The notes: generated by a model from the letters alone, not told the origin. Positions 32,856 through 42,386 are shown, counted from the stretch's first letter. The stretch is DNA of 64,000 nt from CAVQCJ01 sp963771835 (GCA_963771835.1 CAVYVA010000002.1:992001-1056000); one strand, 5' to 3'. Numbers and translations: made by a program.

Positions 32856-35558
32856 TCAGCGACGACGCGTGGTGCGCGCCGAGGCACGCTTCTTGGGGGC
32901 AGGGCCCTTGGCCCGCTTGTCCGCCAGCAGCTCGGCGGCGCGCTCGACGGTGAGGGACTCGACCGAGTCGCCCTTGCGCAAGGTCGCGTTCGTCTCGCCG
33001 TCGGTGACGTAGGCGCCGAAGCGGCCCTCCCGGACCACGAGCGGCTGGCCGGAGCCGGGATCGGCGCCCAGCTCGCGCAACGGCGGCGCGACGCTGCGGC
33101 CGCGACCGCGCGGCTTGGGCTGTGCGAACAGCTCGAGCGCCTCGTCCAGGCCCACGGAGAACAGCGCGTCCTCGGACGTCAGCGACCGCGAGTCGGTGCC
33201 CTTCTTCAGGTACGGCCCGTAACGGCCGTTCAGCGCGGTGATCTCGGCCCCGTCGGCAGGGTCGACGCCGACGGCGCGCGGCAGCGACAGCAGCCGCACC
33301 GCGTCGTCGAGGGTCACCGTGTCGACCGACATCGCCTTGAACAGCGAGGCGGTCCGCGGCTTGGCCGACTTCGGCGCGTCCTCCGGCAGCACCTCGGTGA
33401 CGTACGGGCCGAACCGGCCGGCCTTCACGACCACCGCGAGCCCGGTCTGCGGGTCCGTTCCCAGCGAGCGGTCGCCGGACGGCTGCGCCAGCATCTGCTG
33501 GGCGCGCTCGATGGTCAGCTCGTCCGGGGCGACGTCCTCGGGGACCGGGGCCCGCTCGGTGCTCGCCTCGCCGTCCGGACCGACCGTCTCGCGCTCGAGG
33601 TAGGGACCGTACCGGCCCACCCGCAGCACGATGCCGTCCCCGATCGGGATCGAGTTGATCTCGCGGGCGTCGATGTCGCCGAGGCCGCCGACCATCGGGT
33701 GCAGGCCGCGGAACTGCACGCCCCCGTTGGGCGCCAGACCCGCCGCGTCCTCGCCGTAGTAGAAGCGCCGCAGCGTGTCCAGCCGCTGCGCGTGCCCGTC
33801 GGCGACCGAGTCGAGCACCTCTTCCATCCGCGCGGTGAAGTCGTAGTCGACCAGCTCGCTGAAGTGCTTCTCCAGCAACGACACGACCGAGAACGCGAGG
33901 AACGACGGGACCAGGGAGCCGCCGCGCTTCCACACGTACCCGCGGTCCAGGATCGTCCCCATGATCGAGGCGTACGTCGACGGGCGGCCGATGCCGCGCT
34001 CCTCGAGCGCCTTGACGAGGGTCGCCTCGGTGTACCGCGGCGGCGGCTGCGTGCTGTGGCCCTCCGCCTCGAGCCCGAGCAGGCTGAGCGGGTCGCCGGC
34101 CTTGAGTGGGGGCAGCCGCCGCTCGGCGTCGTCGGCACCGGCCTCGCCACCGGCGCCGTCGTCGTCGCGGCCCTCCTCGTACGCGGCCAGGAACCCACGG
34201 TGCGTGATGACCGTGCCGGACACCGAGAAGACCGCGTCCCGGCCGTCAGCGGCCGCCGCACCCAGCCGCACCGTGACGGTGAACCCGCGCGCGTCGGACA
34301 TCTGCGAGGCGACCGTCCGCTTCCAGATCAGGTCGTAGAGGGCGAGCTCGTCGCCGGACAGCTCCGGGCCTACCTCGCCCGGCGTGCGGAAGCTGTCCCC
34401 GGAGGGCCGGATGGCCTCGTGCGCCTCCTGGGCGTTCTTGACCTTGCGGGTGTACTGGCGCGGAGCATCCGGGACGCTGTCCGCGCCGAAGATGTCCCGT
34501 GCGGTCGCCCGGGCTGCCGCGATGGCCGCCTCCGACAGCGTGGTCGAGTCGGTGCGCATGTAGGTGATGTAGCCGTTCTCGTACAGCCGCTGCGCCACCC
34601 GCATCGTCGTCTGCGAGGAGAACCGCAGCTTCCGGCTGGCCTCCTGCTGCAGCGTGGAGGTCATGAACGGCGCGGCCGGCGAGCGCCGGTACGGCTTCTC
34701 GTCGACCGAGCGGACCGCGAAGTCCGCGTCGGCGAGCCCGGCCGCCAGCGAGCGGGCCCCGGCCTCGTCCAGCGCGACTGCGGCCTTGGTCCGGAGCCGT
34801 CCGTCCGAGCCGAAGTCCCGCCCCGTGGCCACCCGTGACCCGTCGATCTCGACGAGGCGGGCGGCGAACGCCCCCGGGTCCAGCCGCGCCTGCAGGTCCC
34901 AGTACGACGCCGCGACGAAAGCGATCCGCTCGCGCTCGCGCTCGACCACCAGGCGGGTCGCGACGGACTGGACCCGCCCCGCCGAGAGCCCCTGCATGAC
35001 CTTCTTCCAGAGCACCGGGCTGACCTCGTAGCCGTACAGCCGGTCGATGATGCGGCGCGTCTCCTGGGCGTCGACCAGGCGCAGGTCGAGGTCTCGGGTG
35101 TTCTGTGCGGCGGCCCGGATCGCGTCCCGGGTGATCTCGTGGAAGACCATGCGACGGACCGGCACGGTCGGCTTGAGCACCTCGAGCAGGTGCCAGGCGA
35201 TCGCCTCGCCCTCGCGGTCCTCGTCCGTGGCCAGCAGGAGCTCGTCCGCGCTCTTGAGCTCCTTCTTGAGCTCGGCGACCTTGCTGCGCTTGTCCGCGTC
35301 GACCACGTAGAGCGGCTCGAAGGCGGACTCGACGTTGACCCCGAGCCGGGCCCACGGCTGCCCCTTCTGGGCAGCCGGGATGTCGGCGGCGCGGGTCGGC
35401 AGGTCGCGGATGTGCCCGACGCTGGCCTCGACCGTGTAGCCCGGGCCCAGGTACCCCTTGATGGTCTTGGCCTTGGCCGGGCTCTCCACGATCACCAGAC
35501 GCCGGCGCGCCCCGCCGCCCTGCTCGGACACATCGGACACCTCGGACACTGCTCTCAC
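32856..35558 (-). CDS. topA: DNA topoisomerase I (type IA)
   Basis: A 900-residue enzyme that relaxes negative supercoils. It has an N-terminal TOPRIM (LVIVESPAKAKTIKGYLG, LATDEDREGEAIAWHLLE) and the catalytic Tyr in YITYMRTDSTTLS (about residue 330). At least four 'GRYGPYL/GRFGAYV' C-terminal repeats follow, then a Lys/Arg-rich tail (KKRASARTTRRR). Absence of zinc fingers and the basic tail are normal for actinobacterial TopA. Several GTG codons crowd the start (35558, 35549, 35540, 35531), and the exact one is uncertain. Confidence 0.95.
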   Translation of the reverse strand: MRAVSEVSDVSEQGGGARRRLVIVESPAKAKTIKGYLGPGYTVEASVGHIRDLPTRAADIPAAQKGQPWARLGVNVESAFEPLYVVDADKRSKVAELKKELKSADELLLATDEDREGEAIAWHLLEVLKPTVPVRRMVFHEITRDAIRAAAQNTRDLDLRLVDAQETRRIIDRLYGYEVSPVLWKKVMQGLSAGRVQSVATRLVVERERERIAFVAASYWDLQARLDPGAFAARLVEIDGSRVATGRDFGSDGRLRTKAAVALDEAGARSLAAGLADADFAVRSVDEKPYRRSPAAPFMTSTLQQEASRKLRFSSQTTMRVAQRLYENGYITYMRTDSTTLSEAAIAAARATARDIFGADSVPDAPRQYTRKVKNAQEAHEAIRPSGDSFRTPGEVGPELSGDELALYDLIWKRTVASQMSDARGFTVTVRLGAAAADGRDAVFSVSGTVITHRGFLAAYEEGRDDDGAGGEAGADDAERRLPPLKAGDPLSLLGLEAEGHSTQPPPRYTEATLVKALEERGIGRPSTYASIMGTILDRGYVWKRGGSLVPSFLAFSVVSLLEKHFSELVDYDFTARMEEVLDSVADGHAQRLDTLRRFYYGEDAAGLAPNGGVQFRGLHPMVGGLGDIDAREINSIPIGDGIVLRVGRYGPYLERETVGPDGEASTERAPVPEDVAPDELTIERAQQMLAQPSGDRSLGTDPQTGLAVVVKAGRFGPYVTEVLPEDAPKSAKPRTASLFKAMSVDTVTLDDAVRLLSLPRAVGVDPADGAEITALNGRYGPYLKKGTDSRSLTSEDALFSVGLDEALELFAQPKPRGRGRSVAPPLRELGADPGSGQPLVVREGRFGAYVTDGETNATLRKGDSVESLTVERAAELLADKRAKGPAPKKRASARTTRRR

Positions 35559-35663
35559 TTTCCCTGACGTCGGACGCGGCAGCCGGGACGGGACACGCCG
35601 GTCGCGCCGGAGTGTGACGGTACGAACGGGGGGGCTGTCAAACCCGGTCCCCCGGCTCCCTGG

Positions 35664-37181
35664 TCAGGGCAGCCGCAGGAACCCCTCCTCGACGAGACTA
35701 CGCACAGCGACGACAGCGGCCGGTTCCAGGTCGTCCGGCTCCATGTCGTGGGTCCTGGCGACCCCGGCCAGGATCTGGCCCAGCGGACGCCTCCCGTCGG
35801 CGCCGGCGAGTACGGCCACGCCCACCGGGTCGATCTCGCCGCCGCGCCGCAGCCCGCCACCCTGGCTGACCCGCGCGGGCCGCCGTTCCAGCCCGCCGCC
35901 CGGTGCCGCGACCGACTCCTGCTGGACGTGCACGTCGGCGGCCAGCACGGGGGCGAGTGCGAGCAGGGCGTCGTCGTCGAGCGCCTGGACCCGGTCGTGC
36001 CGCTCGAACCAGGACGCCAGTGCACCCCCCACCGGCTGGTCGACCGGGTGCCGGAAGTCCTCGATCCGCACGTACGGGTGGTCCGCCCCGCCGGCCCGCA
36101 TCGTGACCCAGCCGAGCCCGACCGCCTCGACGTCGCGCCGGTCGAACCAGTCCAGCCAGGCGTCGTAGCGCGCCGGGTAGTCCTCGCCCCGGTCGTCGCC
36201 GGAGTCGCGCAGCCACAGCTCGACGTACTCCATGGGGTCGAGGACCTCGCGCTGCAGGACCAGCGCGTCGCACCCGGTCGGGACCACCCAGCCGGCCACC
36301 CGCTCCCGCCAGTCCTGGCCGCGCACGTGCAGCCAGTTCGCGAGCAGCTGGCACCAGCCGCCCTCGGTCAGGTGGTCCGGAGCGGCGGTGACCACCGCCC
36401 GGCACAGATCGTCGCCGTCGAGCCCGCCGTCGCGGTAGGAGTACCGCGGGGAGGGCGAGATCACGAACGGCGGGTTCGACACCACGAGGTCGAAGCGCTC
36501 CCCGGCGACCGGCTCGAACAGGCTGCCGGCGCGCAGGTCGAGGTCCACGTCGTTCAGGGCCGCCGTGAGGGCGGCGAAGGCGAGGGCGCGCGGGTTGGTG
36601 TCGGTGCCCACGACCCTCGATGCGTGCCCGGCCAGGTGCAGCGCCTGCACCCCGCAGCCGGTGCCGAGGTCCAGGGCTGACCCGACCTGCGGACGCACGG
36701 TGACCTGGGCCAAGGTGGCGGACGCCCCGCCGATCCCCAGGACGTGGTCCGGCCGGACCGGTCCACGCACGCCGCCGATGCCGGTGCCCAGGTCGGAGGC
36801 GACGAGGAAGTCGACCTCGTCGGCGGCGTACGGCCGGATGTCCACGAGGGCGGCCAGGGCTGCGGGCGAGGCCGGCGCGGGGCCGACGAGACCGCCGTCG
36901 ACCAGCGCGGCCAGCCCGCTCAGCGCCCGGGCGGCCGGCTCGCCGTCGACCGGCGCCTGCAGGACGAAGAGCCGGATGAGCGTCTCCAGCGGCGAGCCGC
37001 CGCGGGTCGCGCGCAGCGCCGGCACGGTCTCGCCGCGGGCCAGCGCGGCGTACGCGGCCGGGCCGAGCAGCTCGAGGACCCCGTCGACGGTGTAGCCGGC
37101 CGCGCGCAGATCGTCGCGCAGCCGGCGCACGTCATCCCGGCCGAGGGTAGGTGTCCCGTCCCAGGCTGCCACTGAGGTCAC
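35664..37181 (-). CDS. Class I SAM-dependent methyltransferase with an NPPF motif
   Basis: A 505-residue protein. An N-terminal helical domain (about 1-145) is followed by a Rossmann methyltransferase core (about 150-330): SALDLGTGCGVQALHLAGHA binds SAM, VVGTDTNPRAL follows, and DLVVSNPPFVIS carries the (N/D)PPY-type motif used for methylating amide or ring nitrogen. A third, C-terminal domain (about 330-505) is characteristic of the actinobacterial family next to topA and hppA. The substrate is probably a protein glutamine, rRNA or tRNA nitrogen, but it is not known to me. It lies 10 bp downstream of hppA on the same strand. Confidence 0.83.
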   Translation of the reverse strand: MTSVAAWDGTPTLGRDDVRRLRDDLRAAGYTVDGVLELLGPAAYAALARGETVPALRATRGGSPLETLIRLFVLQAPVDGEPAARALSGLAALVDGGLVGPAPASPAALAALVDIRPYAADEVDFLVASDLGTGIGGVRGPVRPDHVLGIGGASATLAQVTVRPQVGSALDLGTGCGVQALHLAGHASRVVGTDTNPRALAFAALTAALNDVDLDLRAGSLFEPVAGERFDLVVSNPPFVISPSPRYSYRDGGLDGDDLCRAVVTAAPDHLTEGGWCQLLANWLHVRGQDWRERVAGWVVPTGCDALVLQREVLDPMEYVELWLRDSGDDRGEDYPARYDAWLDWFDRRDVEAVGLGWVTMRAGGADHPYVRIEDFRHPVDQPVGGALASWFERHDRVQALDDDALLALAPVLAADVHVQQESVAAPGGGLERRPARVSQGGGLRRGGEIDPVGVAVLAGADGRRPLGQILAGVARTHDMEPDDLEPAAVVAVRSLVEEGFLRLP

Positions 37182-37191
37182 GGGCGTCGGG

Positions 37192-39522
37192 TCAGGCGAC
37201 GACCTCGACCGGGACGTCGCCCACTGCGATGGGCCGGCGCTTGGAGATGACCACCGAGGTGACGACGATGACGACGGCGACCAGGGAGATCAGCACCCGC
37301 ATCGCCGTGTGGTCGCCGAGGAACTGCGACACGATCGCCGGCGCGATCAGCAGTGACACGAGGTTCATCACCTTGATGAGCGGGTTGATGGCCGGACCCG
37401 CGGTGTCCTTGAACGGGTCGCCGACCGTGTCGCCGATGACCGTGGCCGAGTGCGCCTCGGAGCCCTTGCCGCCGAAGTTCCCGTCCTCGACGAACTTCTT
37501 GGCGTTGTCCCACGCGCCGCCGGAGTTCGACAGGAACACCGCCATCAGCGTGCCGGTCGCGATCGTGCCGGCCAGGTAGGACCCGAGCGCGCCGATGCCG
37601 AGCCCGAAGCCGACCGCGATCGGCGTGAGCACCGCCAGCAGACCGGGGGTGGCCAGCTCGCGCAGCGAGTCGCGGGTGACGATGTCCACGACCTTGCCGT
37701 ACTCCGGCTTCTCGGTGCCGGCCATGATGCCGGGGTGGTCGCGGAACTGGCGGCGGACCTCGAAGATGACCGCACCGGCCGCGCGCGACACGGCGTTGAT
37801 CGCCAGGCCGGAGAACAGGAACACCACCGAGGCGCCGATCAGCAGCCCGACCAGGTTGCGCGGGTTGCCGATGTCGAGGACCGCGGCGTACTGCAGGGCG
37901 TCCTGCGGGCTCTGCTGCCCGACACCGCCGGCGCTGACGGTGGCCGCCTGCACCGCGTCGCGGAACGAGCCGAACAGCGCGGTGGCGGCCAGCACCGCGG
38001 TCGCGATCGCGATGCCCTTGGTGATGGCCTTGGTCGTGTTGCCCACCGCGTCCAGCTTGGTGAGCACGATCGCGCCGTCGCCGTGCACGTCGCCGGACAT
38101 CTCGGCTATGCCCTGCGCGTTGTCCGAGACCGGACCGAAGGTGTCCATCGAGACGATGACGCCGACAGTGGTCAGCAGACCGGTGCCGGCCAGCGCGATG
38201 GCGAACAACGACAAGGTGATCGAGCCGGCGCCGAGCAGGAAGGCGCCGTACACAGCCGCTCCGATCAGCAGCGCCGAGTAGACCGCCGACTCCAGCCCGA
38301 CGCTGATGCCGGCGAGGATGACCGTCGCCGGCCCCGTGAGCGAGGACTTCGACACGTCGTCGACCGGCTTGCGGTTCGTCTCGGTGAAGTAGCCCGTCAG
38401 CTGCTGGATCGCCGCCGCGAGCACGATCCCGATGAGGACGGAGAAGATGGCGAGCACCCGCGGGTTGAACGAGTTGATGTTGACGATGCCGAGGTTGCCG
38501 AGAGCCACGCCGCGCAGGCTCGTCATCCTGGCGGGCAGGAAGATGAACGACGCGATCGCGACCAGCACCGCGGACACCACGGCCGAGATGAAGAAGCCGC
38601 GGTTGATGGCGGACATGCCGGACCGGTCGCCGGCGCGCGGGGCTACCGCGAAGATACCGATCACCGCGGTGAGGACGCCGATCGCGGGGACGACGAGCGG
38701 GAAGACGAGGCCGATGGTGCCGAACGCCGCCTTGCCGAGGATGAGCGCGGCCACCAGCGTCACGGCGTAGGACTCGAACAGGTCCGCAGCCATGCCCGCG
38801 CAGTCGCCGACGTTGTCGCCGACGTTGTCGGCGATCGTGGCCGCGTTGCGGGGGTCGTCCTCGGGGATGCCCTGCTCGACCTTGCCGACCAGGTCGGCGC
38901 CGACGTCCGCCGCCTTCGTGAAGATGCCGCCGCCGACACGCATGAACATCGCGAGCATGGCCGCACCGAAGCCGAAGCCCTCGAGCACCTTGGGCGCGTC
39001 ACCCTGGTACGCGAGCACCACCACGGCCGCACCGAAGAGACCGAGGCCGACGGTGAACATGCCGGCCACGCCACCGGTGCGGAACGCGATGCGCATCGCG
39101 TCCTGCTCGCCGGTCTCCCGCGCGGCTGCGGCGACCCGGACGTTGCCGCGCACCGCGAGCCACATGCCGGTGTACCCGGTGGTGGCCGAGAACACCGCGC
39201 CCACCAGGAAGAACAGCGACCGGCCGATGCGCTCGGAGGTGTTGTCCGCGGGCAGCAGGAAGAGCAGGAAGAACACCAGGACCGCGAACACGCTCAACGT
39301 CCGGAACTGCCGGTTCAGGTAGGCCGAGGCGCCTTCCTGGATCGCGGCAGCGATCTCCTTCATCCGGTCGGTCCCCTCGCTCGCGGCGAGCACCTCGCGA
39401 ACCAGCAACGCTGCGACGCCGAGGGCGCCCAGGGCGATGACGGCGACGACCACGAGGGTGGCGATGTTGCCGCTGCTGAAGGAGATGGACTCACCGACGC
39501 TGGCGAGATGGATCCCGGCCAT
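37192..39522 (-). CDS. hppA: Membrane-bound proton-translocating pyrophosphatase, K+-independent type
   Basis: A 776-residue, roughly 16-helix integral membrane protein that couples PPi hydrolysis to proton pumping. Signature loops are present: GGGIFTKAADVGADLVGKVE and EDDPRNAATIADNVGDNVGD (substrate Asp/Lys cluster), and GPVSDNAQGIAEM. The type-determining position reads GNTTKAITKG (Lys at about residue 496), the K+-independent class, rather than GNTTAA. It sits between rsbW-like/bldG and the NPPF methyltransferase, all on one strand. Confidence 0.95.
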   Translation of the reverse strand: MAGIHLASVGESISFSSGNIATLVVVAVIALGALGVAALLVREVLAASEGTDRMKEIAAAIQEGASAYLNRQFRTLSVFAVLVFFLLFLLPADNTSERIGRSLFFLVGAVFSATTGYTGMWLAVRGNVRVAAAARETGEQDAMRIAFRTGGVAGMFTVGLGLFGAAVVVLAYQGDAPKVLEGFGFGAAMLAMFMRVGGGIFTKAADVGADLVGKVEQGIPEDDPRNAATIADNVGDNVGDCAGMAADLFESYAVTLVAALILGKAAFGTIGLVFPLVVPAIGVLTAVIGIFAVAPRAGDRSGMSAINRGFFISAVVSAVLVAIASFIFLPARMTSLRGVALGNLGIVNINSFNPRVLAIFSVLIGIVLAAAIQQLTGYFTETNRKPVDDVSKSSLTGPATVILAGISVGLESAVYSALLIGAAVYGAFLLGAGSITLSLFAIALAGTGLLTTVGVIVSMDTFGPVSDNAQGIAEMSGDVHGDGAIVLTKLDAVGNTTKAITKGIAIATAVLAATALFGSFRDAVQAATVSAGGVGQQSPQDALQYAAVLDIGNPRNLVGLLIGASVVFLFSGLAINAVSRAAGAVIFEVRRQFRDHPGIMAGTEKPEYGKVVDIVTRDSLRELATPGLLAVLTPIAVGFGLGIGALGSYLAGTIATGTLMAVFLSNSGGAWDNAKKFVEDGNFGGKGSEAHSATVIGDTVGDPFKDTAGPAINPLIKVMNLVSLLIAPAIVSQFLGDHTAMRVLISLVAVVIVVTSVVISKRRPIAVGDVPVEVVA

Positions 39523-39625
39523 GTGTCCTCCTGTCTGGGGGGCAGCATCGACCTGCGCAACGGCCGAGCTGTCCGGGGGGTGGCGGTGGGCGCGTCAGCA
39601 CCCCGCCGGGCCCGGCGCGCGGAGT

Positions 39626-40129
39626 CTACGCAGACGGCGCCGACGTACCAAAGGCGGCCGGCCCGGTCGAGCCGTTCGGCTGGACCGGCCAGCCCATGCG
39701 TACGACCGAGCCCGCGGAGTCGGTGTGCACGCTCACGTCGTCGACCAGGCTGCCGATGACCGCGAGGTCGATGCCGTCCGGGAGCGGCTCGTCGAGCGCG
39801 TCCACGCCCCGGGGCTCGGCCTCCGCGTGGCCGGCCAGGTCGGGCTCGGCCTCCACCGCCGCGGCGCCTTGCGGATCTCCGTGGGCGACGTCGACGACCT
39901 CGGCGACGAACCGCCCCTCACCGTCGATGAGCCGAACCAGCACCGGCTCGGCGGGACAGCTGCTGCGGTGCCGTCCGACCGCCCTCGTGGCGGCCTCGCC
40001 GACGGCGAGCCGGACCTCGTCCAGCGTCTCGTCGCCCACCCCGGCGCGGCGCGCGAGCGACACGGCGACGAGGCGGGCAGTCCGGACGTGCTCGGGGAGC
40101 GCGGTGAACCGCAGCTCGACGGTCGCCAC
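39626..40129 (-). CDS. RsbW/SpoIIAB-like ATP-binding anti-sigma-type protein, BldG partner
   Basis: A 167-residue GHKL-fold protein encoded 24 bp downstream of bldG, the position held in Streptomyces by the anti-sigma factor gene paired with bldG. The N-box helix reads DEVRLAVGEAATRAVGRH: the Mg-binding Asn of canonical kinases (ExxxN) is replaced by Arg49. The later G-box is also weak, with an acidic insertion about residues 90-120. It probably binds BldG in partner-switching control of sigma factors, but true Ser-kinase activity is uncertain. Confidence 0.78.
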   Translation of the reverse strand: MATVELRFTALPEHVRTARLVAVSLARRAGVGDETLDEVRLAVGEAATRAVGRHRSSCPAEPVLVRLIDGEGRFVAEVVDVAHGDPQGAAAVEAEPDLAGHAEAEPRGVDALDEPLPDGIDLAVIGSLVDDVSVHTDSAGSVVRMGWPVQPNGSTGPAAFGTSAPSA

Positions 40130-40153
40130 CTGTTCAGCCCGCCCGGCTGCCGG

Positions 40154-40495
40154 TCAGTCCTGGGCGGCGACGGCGTCCGCCACCGTCGCATGGACGGGGA
40201 ACACCTTGGTGAGACCGGTGATCCGGAAGATCTTGAGGATGCGCTCCTGCGTGCAGACCAGGTGCAGCGACCCGTCGTGCGCGCGAACCCTCTTGAGGCC
40301 GCCGACAAGGACGCCGAGGCCCGTGGAGTCGAGGAACTCGACCTGCTCCATGTCGACGACGAGGTGGTAGCGACCGTCCTCGACGAGCTGCACGATCTGC
40401 TCGCGCAGCTTCGGCGCGGTGTAGACGTCGATCTCACCGGCCACCGACACGACGGTCTTGTCGCCCTCGGTCCTGGTCTCCAGGGACAGGTCCAC
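40154..40495 (-). CDS. bldG: Anti-sigma factor antagonist, STAS domain
   Basis: A 113-residue STAS protein, as recalled nearly identical to Streptomyces BldG: EIDVYTAPKLREQIVQLVED, then FLDSTGLGVLVGGLKRVRAH and ERILKIFRITGLTKVFPVH. The phosphorylatable serine is Ser57 in LDSTGLG. When dephosphorylated, BldG-type proteins bind anti-sigma factors and release sigma factors for development and stress responses. It is separated by 99 bp from the tad genes upstream on the same strand, where many relatives carry a DEAD/DEAH helicase gene. Confidence 0.94.
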   Translation of the reverse strand: MDLSLETRTEGDKTVVSVAGEIDVYTAPKLREQIVQLVEDGRYHLVVDMEQVEFLDSTGLGVLVGGLKRVRAHDGSLHLVCTQERILKIFRITGLTKVFPVHATVADAVAAQD

Positions 40496-40594
40496 GATGG
40501 TCCTTCCGTTGCGGCTGGTACGGAGGATGGGAGGCGTCCGGGGGGATCTTCGCCGTAGCCGTCCTCGGTCGGTTCCCCGCGACCGCAGCGTGAT

Positions 40595-40978
40595 TCAACC
40601 ACGCTGGTCGCCGCCCGCCACCCCGGCCCGGGCGCGGGCGCGGAGCAGGCCGGCGGCGCCGAGCAGCCCTGAACCTGGCCTGGTCACCGACACCGCGACG
40701 GTTTGACCGGCGCCGCCGACCGAGCAGTCCTCCAGCCGGACGCCGGCCGCGGACGCGACCCGGCGGGCCCGAGCACAGGCGGCGACGGCCCCGGCGCCCA
40801 GGTCGTTCGCGGCAGCCAGCGCGGCCTCGTCGGCAGCCGCCGCCAGCGTGTGCCGGGCCACCCCGACCGCGGCTGTCGTGGTCAGCAGCACGCCTGCCGC
40901 GGACACCAGGAGCGCACCGGCGACCACCCACACGCTGCCGGACCCGGCCTCGCCCGAACGCCGCGGGGCGCGGGTCAC
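40595..40978 (-). CDS. TadE-like pilus-assembly protein (Rv3654c-type)
   Basis: A 127-residue protein with an Arg/Gly-rich N-terminus, GSGSVWVVAGALLVSAAGVL as the single membrane segment (about 12-35) and HTLAAAADEAALAAAND, the pseudopilin-like helix of TadE-like proteins in the actinobacterial helicase/secretion neighbourhood. A Cys pair (AACARAR, EDCSVG) is conserved in this family. Its start overlaps the preceding tadE stop (ATGA). It ends the tad operon. Confidence 0.82.
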   Translation of the reverse strand: MTRAPRRSGEAGSGSVWVVAGALLVSAAGVLLTTTAAVGVARHTLAAAADEAALAAANDLGAGAVAACARARRVASAAGVRLEDCSVGGAGQTVAVSVTRPGSGLLGAAGLLRARARAGVAGGDQRG

Positions 40979-41391
40979 CGCAACCCCCCTTCCGACGCCC
41001 CGTCCGCGGCCTCGTCCGCCGAGATGGCTTCGGACGACACCTCGAACGGCCCGAGCAGGCCGAGCACGCCGCCCCGGGGGAGGACCGCCACCTGCACGCG
41101 CACCCGGACGAGACCCGCGGCGCGTCGGACCAGCACGGTCGCCCCTGGAGGCGCCGCAGCGCCGGCCATCCGCAGCACTGCGTCGTCCGGGTCACCGCGC
41201 GCAGCGGCACGGGCTCCCACGGCCGCGGCGTCCTGCGCGGCCATCTGCACGGCGGCTCCGTGCGCCACCGTCAGGACCGCGGCCAGGACCAGCATCAACG
41301 CCGGGAGCACCACCGCTGTCTCCGCGGTGACGAACCCCTCGCAGTCGCGCCGGACCGGCGCCGACCGGGTCGGCTTCGGCGACCCGTTCAC
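40975..41391 (-). CDS. tadE: TadE-family pilus protein
   Basis: A 138-residue protein with a short basic leader, CEGFVTAETAVVLPALMLVL (TadE processing/hydrophobic region, Glu after the predicted cleavage point) and one transmembrane helix at about 20-45. The rest is an extracytoplasmic domain. TadE proteins are minor pseudopilins of Flp/tad pili. Coupled by ATGA overlaps to the Flp-like gene upstream and the TadE-like gene downstream. Confidence 0.85.
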   Translation of the reverse strand: MNGSPKPTRSAPVRRDCEGFVTAETAVVLPALMLVLAAVLTVAHGAAVQMAAQDAAAVGARAAARGDPDDAVLRMAGAAAPPGATVLVRRAAGLVRVRVQVAVLPRGGVLGLLGPFEVSSEAISADEAADGASEGGLR

Positions 41392-41591
41392 GAGGCGAAC
41401 GAGAACGCGTGCCGGACGACGGACCTCAGCAGGTCCGCGACCTCGCTGCTCGTCAACAGCTTCAGCAGCACGGCGGCGAAACCGCAGGCCGCGACAGTGC
41501 CGATCGCGTACTCCGCGGTCGACATCCCGTCCTCACCCGACCGCACCGCGCTGCGCCGCACCTGCGGCACCTGCTTGCTCTCCGGCTGCAT
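41388..41591 (-). CDS. Flp-type pilin-like small protein (DUF4244)
   Basis: A 67-residue protein with leader SGEDGMSTAEYAIGTVAACG: a Gly-Met cleavage site, the Glu+5-like acidic residue of prepilins, and one hydrophobic helix ending in FAAVLLKLLTSSEVADLLRS. This matches the DUF4244 family that occupies the pilin position in actinobacterial tad loci. It probably provides the major pilin. It is 152 bp downstream of tadC, with no gene between. Confidence 0.85.
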   Translation of the reverse strand: MQPESKQVPQVRRSAVRSGEDGMSTAEYAIGTVAACGFAAVLLKLLTSSEVADLLRSVVRHAFSFAS

Positions 41592-41743
41592 GACCCTCCT
41601 CGTGCTCCGGCGGCCGGCCGTCGGTGGCGGTGACCCCGCCGGACGTCGACGCTGGTCGAGGATGCGTCCGGGGACCAGTCACCCGGCCGTCGCTGTGGAC
41701 CGGCCGGCCGGATCGGACGGCTGTGGACGACGACGACCGAGGG

Positions 41744-42385
41744 TCAGCCGCCGGTCAGCGCCGCGCCGGCGAGGCCCACGACGGTCGGGACGACGCCCAG
41801 CAGGACGAACGCCGGCAGGAAGCACAACCCGAGCGGGGCGACCGCTCGGACGCCTGCGGTCCGGGCCGCCTCCGTCGCGGCCAGCCGCTGCCGCACCCGT
41901 AGCTCGGCAGCGAGCCCGCGCAGGCTGTCGACGGGCGGGGCGCCCGACGTCGCGGCCCGGCCCAACGCGATCGAGAGCGGCCGGAGCGCGGCATCCGAGC
42001 GCAGCCCGGCCCAGGCCTGCTCGGGCGGCGCTCCGAGCGACAGAGCGGCCGCCACCGGTTGCAGCCGGTCGGCGACCGCACCGGGAAGAGCCCGGCTCAC
42101 GGCCGTCACCGCGCCAGGGACCGTCGCCCCGGCCGCTAGCCCGGCGGCGAGCAGGTCGACGTACAGCGCGAGGTCGGACGCGTCGCCGGCCGCGGGCCGT
42201 CGCCGCGGACCGGTCTGTCGTCCTTCTCGCCGGCTCGGCGGCGCGCAGCGGCCGGCGGGTCGGGAGGCCGGGCCCGTGCGGCGACGGCGAGCCGGCGCTC
42301 CGCGGAGACCCGGGCCACCGCCGCCGACCGTCCATGCCAGCGCCGCAGATGCCGCGGCCAGCGCCACCGCCGACGCAGGTGACAC
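41744..42385 (-). CDS. tadC: Tad secretion inner-membrane protein TadC (type II secretion F domain)
   Basis: A 213-residue protein. The GTG at 42385 begins 1 bp after the tadB stop and gives MSPASAVALAAASAALAWTV, a membrane helix. A basic loop and a T2SSF domain follow (LYVDLLAAGLAAGATVPGAV, GAPPEQAWAGL) with a C-terminal pair of helices (FLPAFVLLGVVPTVVGLAGA). Platform protein of the tad pilus machine. Confidence 0.83.
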   Translation of the reverse strand: MSPASAVALAAASAALAWTVGGGGPGLRGAPARRRRTGPASRPAGRCAPPSRREGRQTGPRRRPAAGDASDLALYVDLLAAGLAAGATVPGAVTAVSRALPGAVADRLQPVAAALSLGAPPEQAWAGLRSDAALRPLSIALGRAATSGAPPVDSLRGLAAELRVRQRLAATEAARTAGVRAVAPLGLCFLPAFVLLGVVPTVVGLAGAALTGG

Positions 42386-42386
42386 G

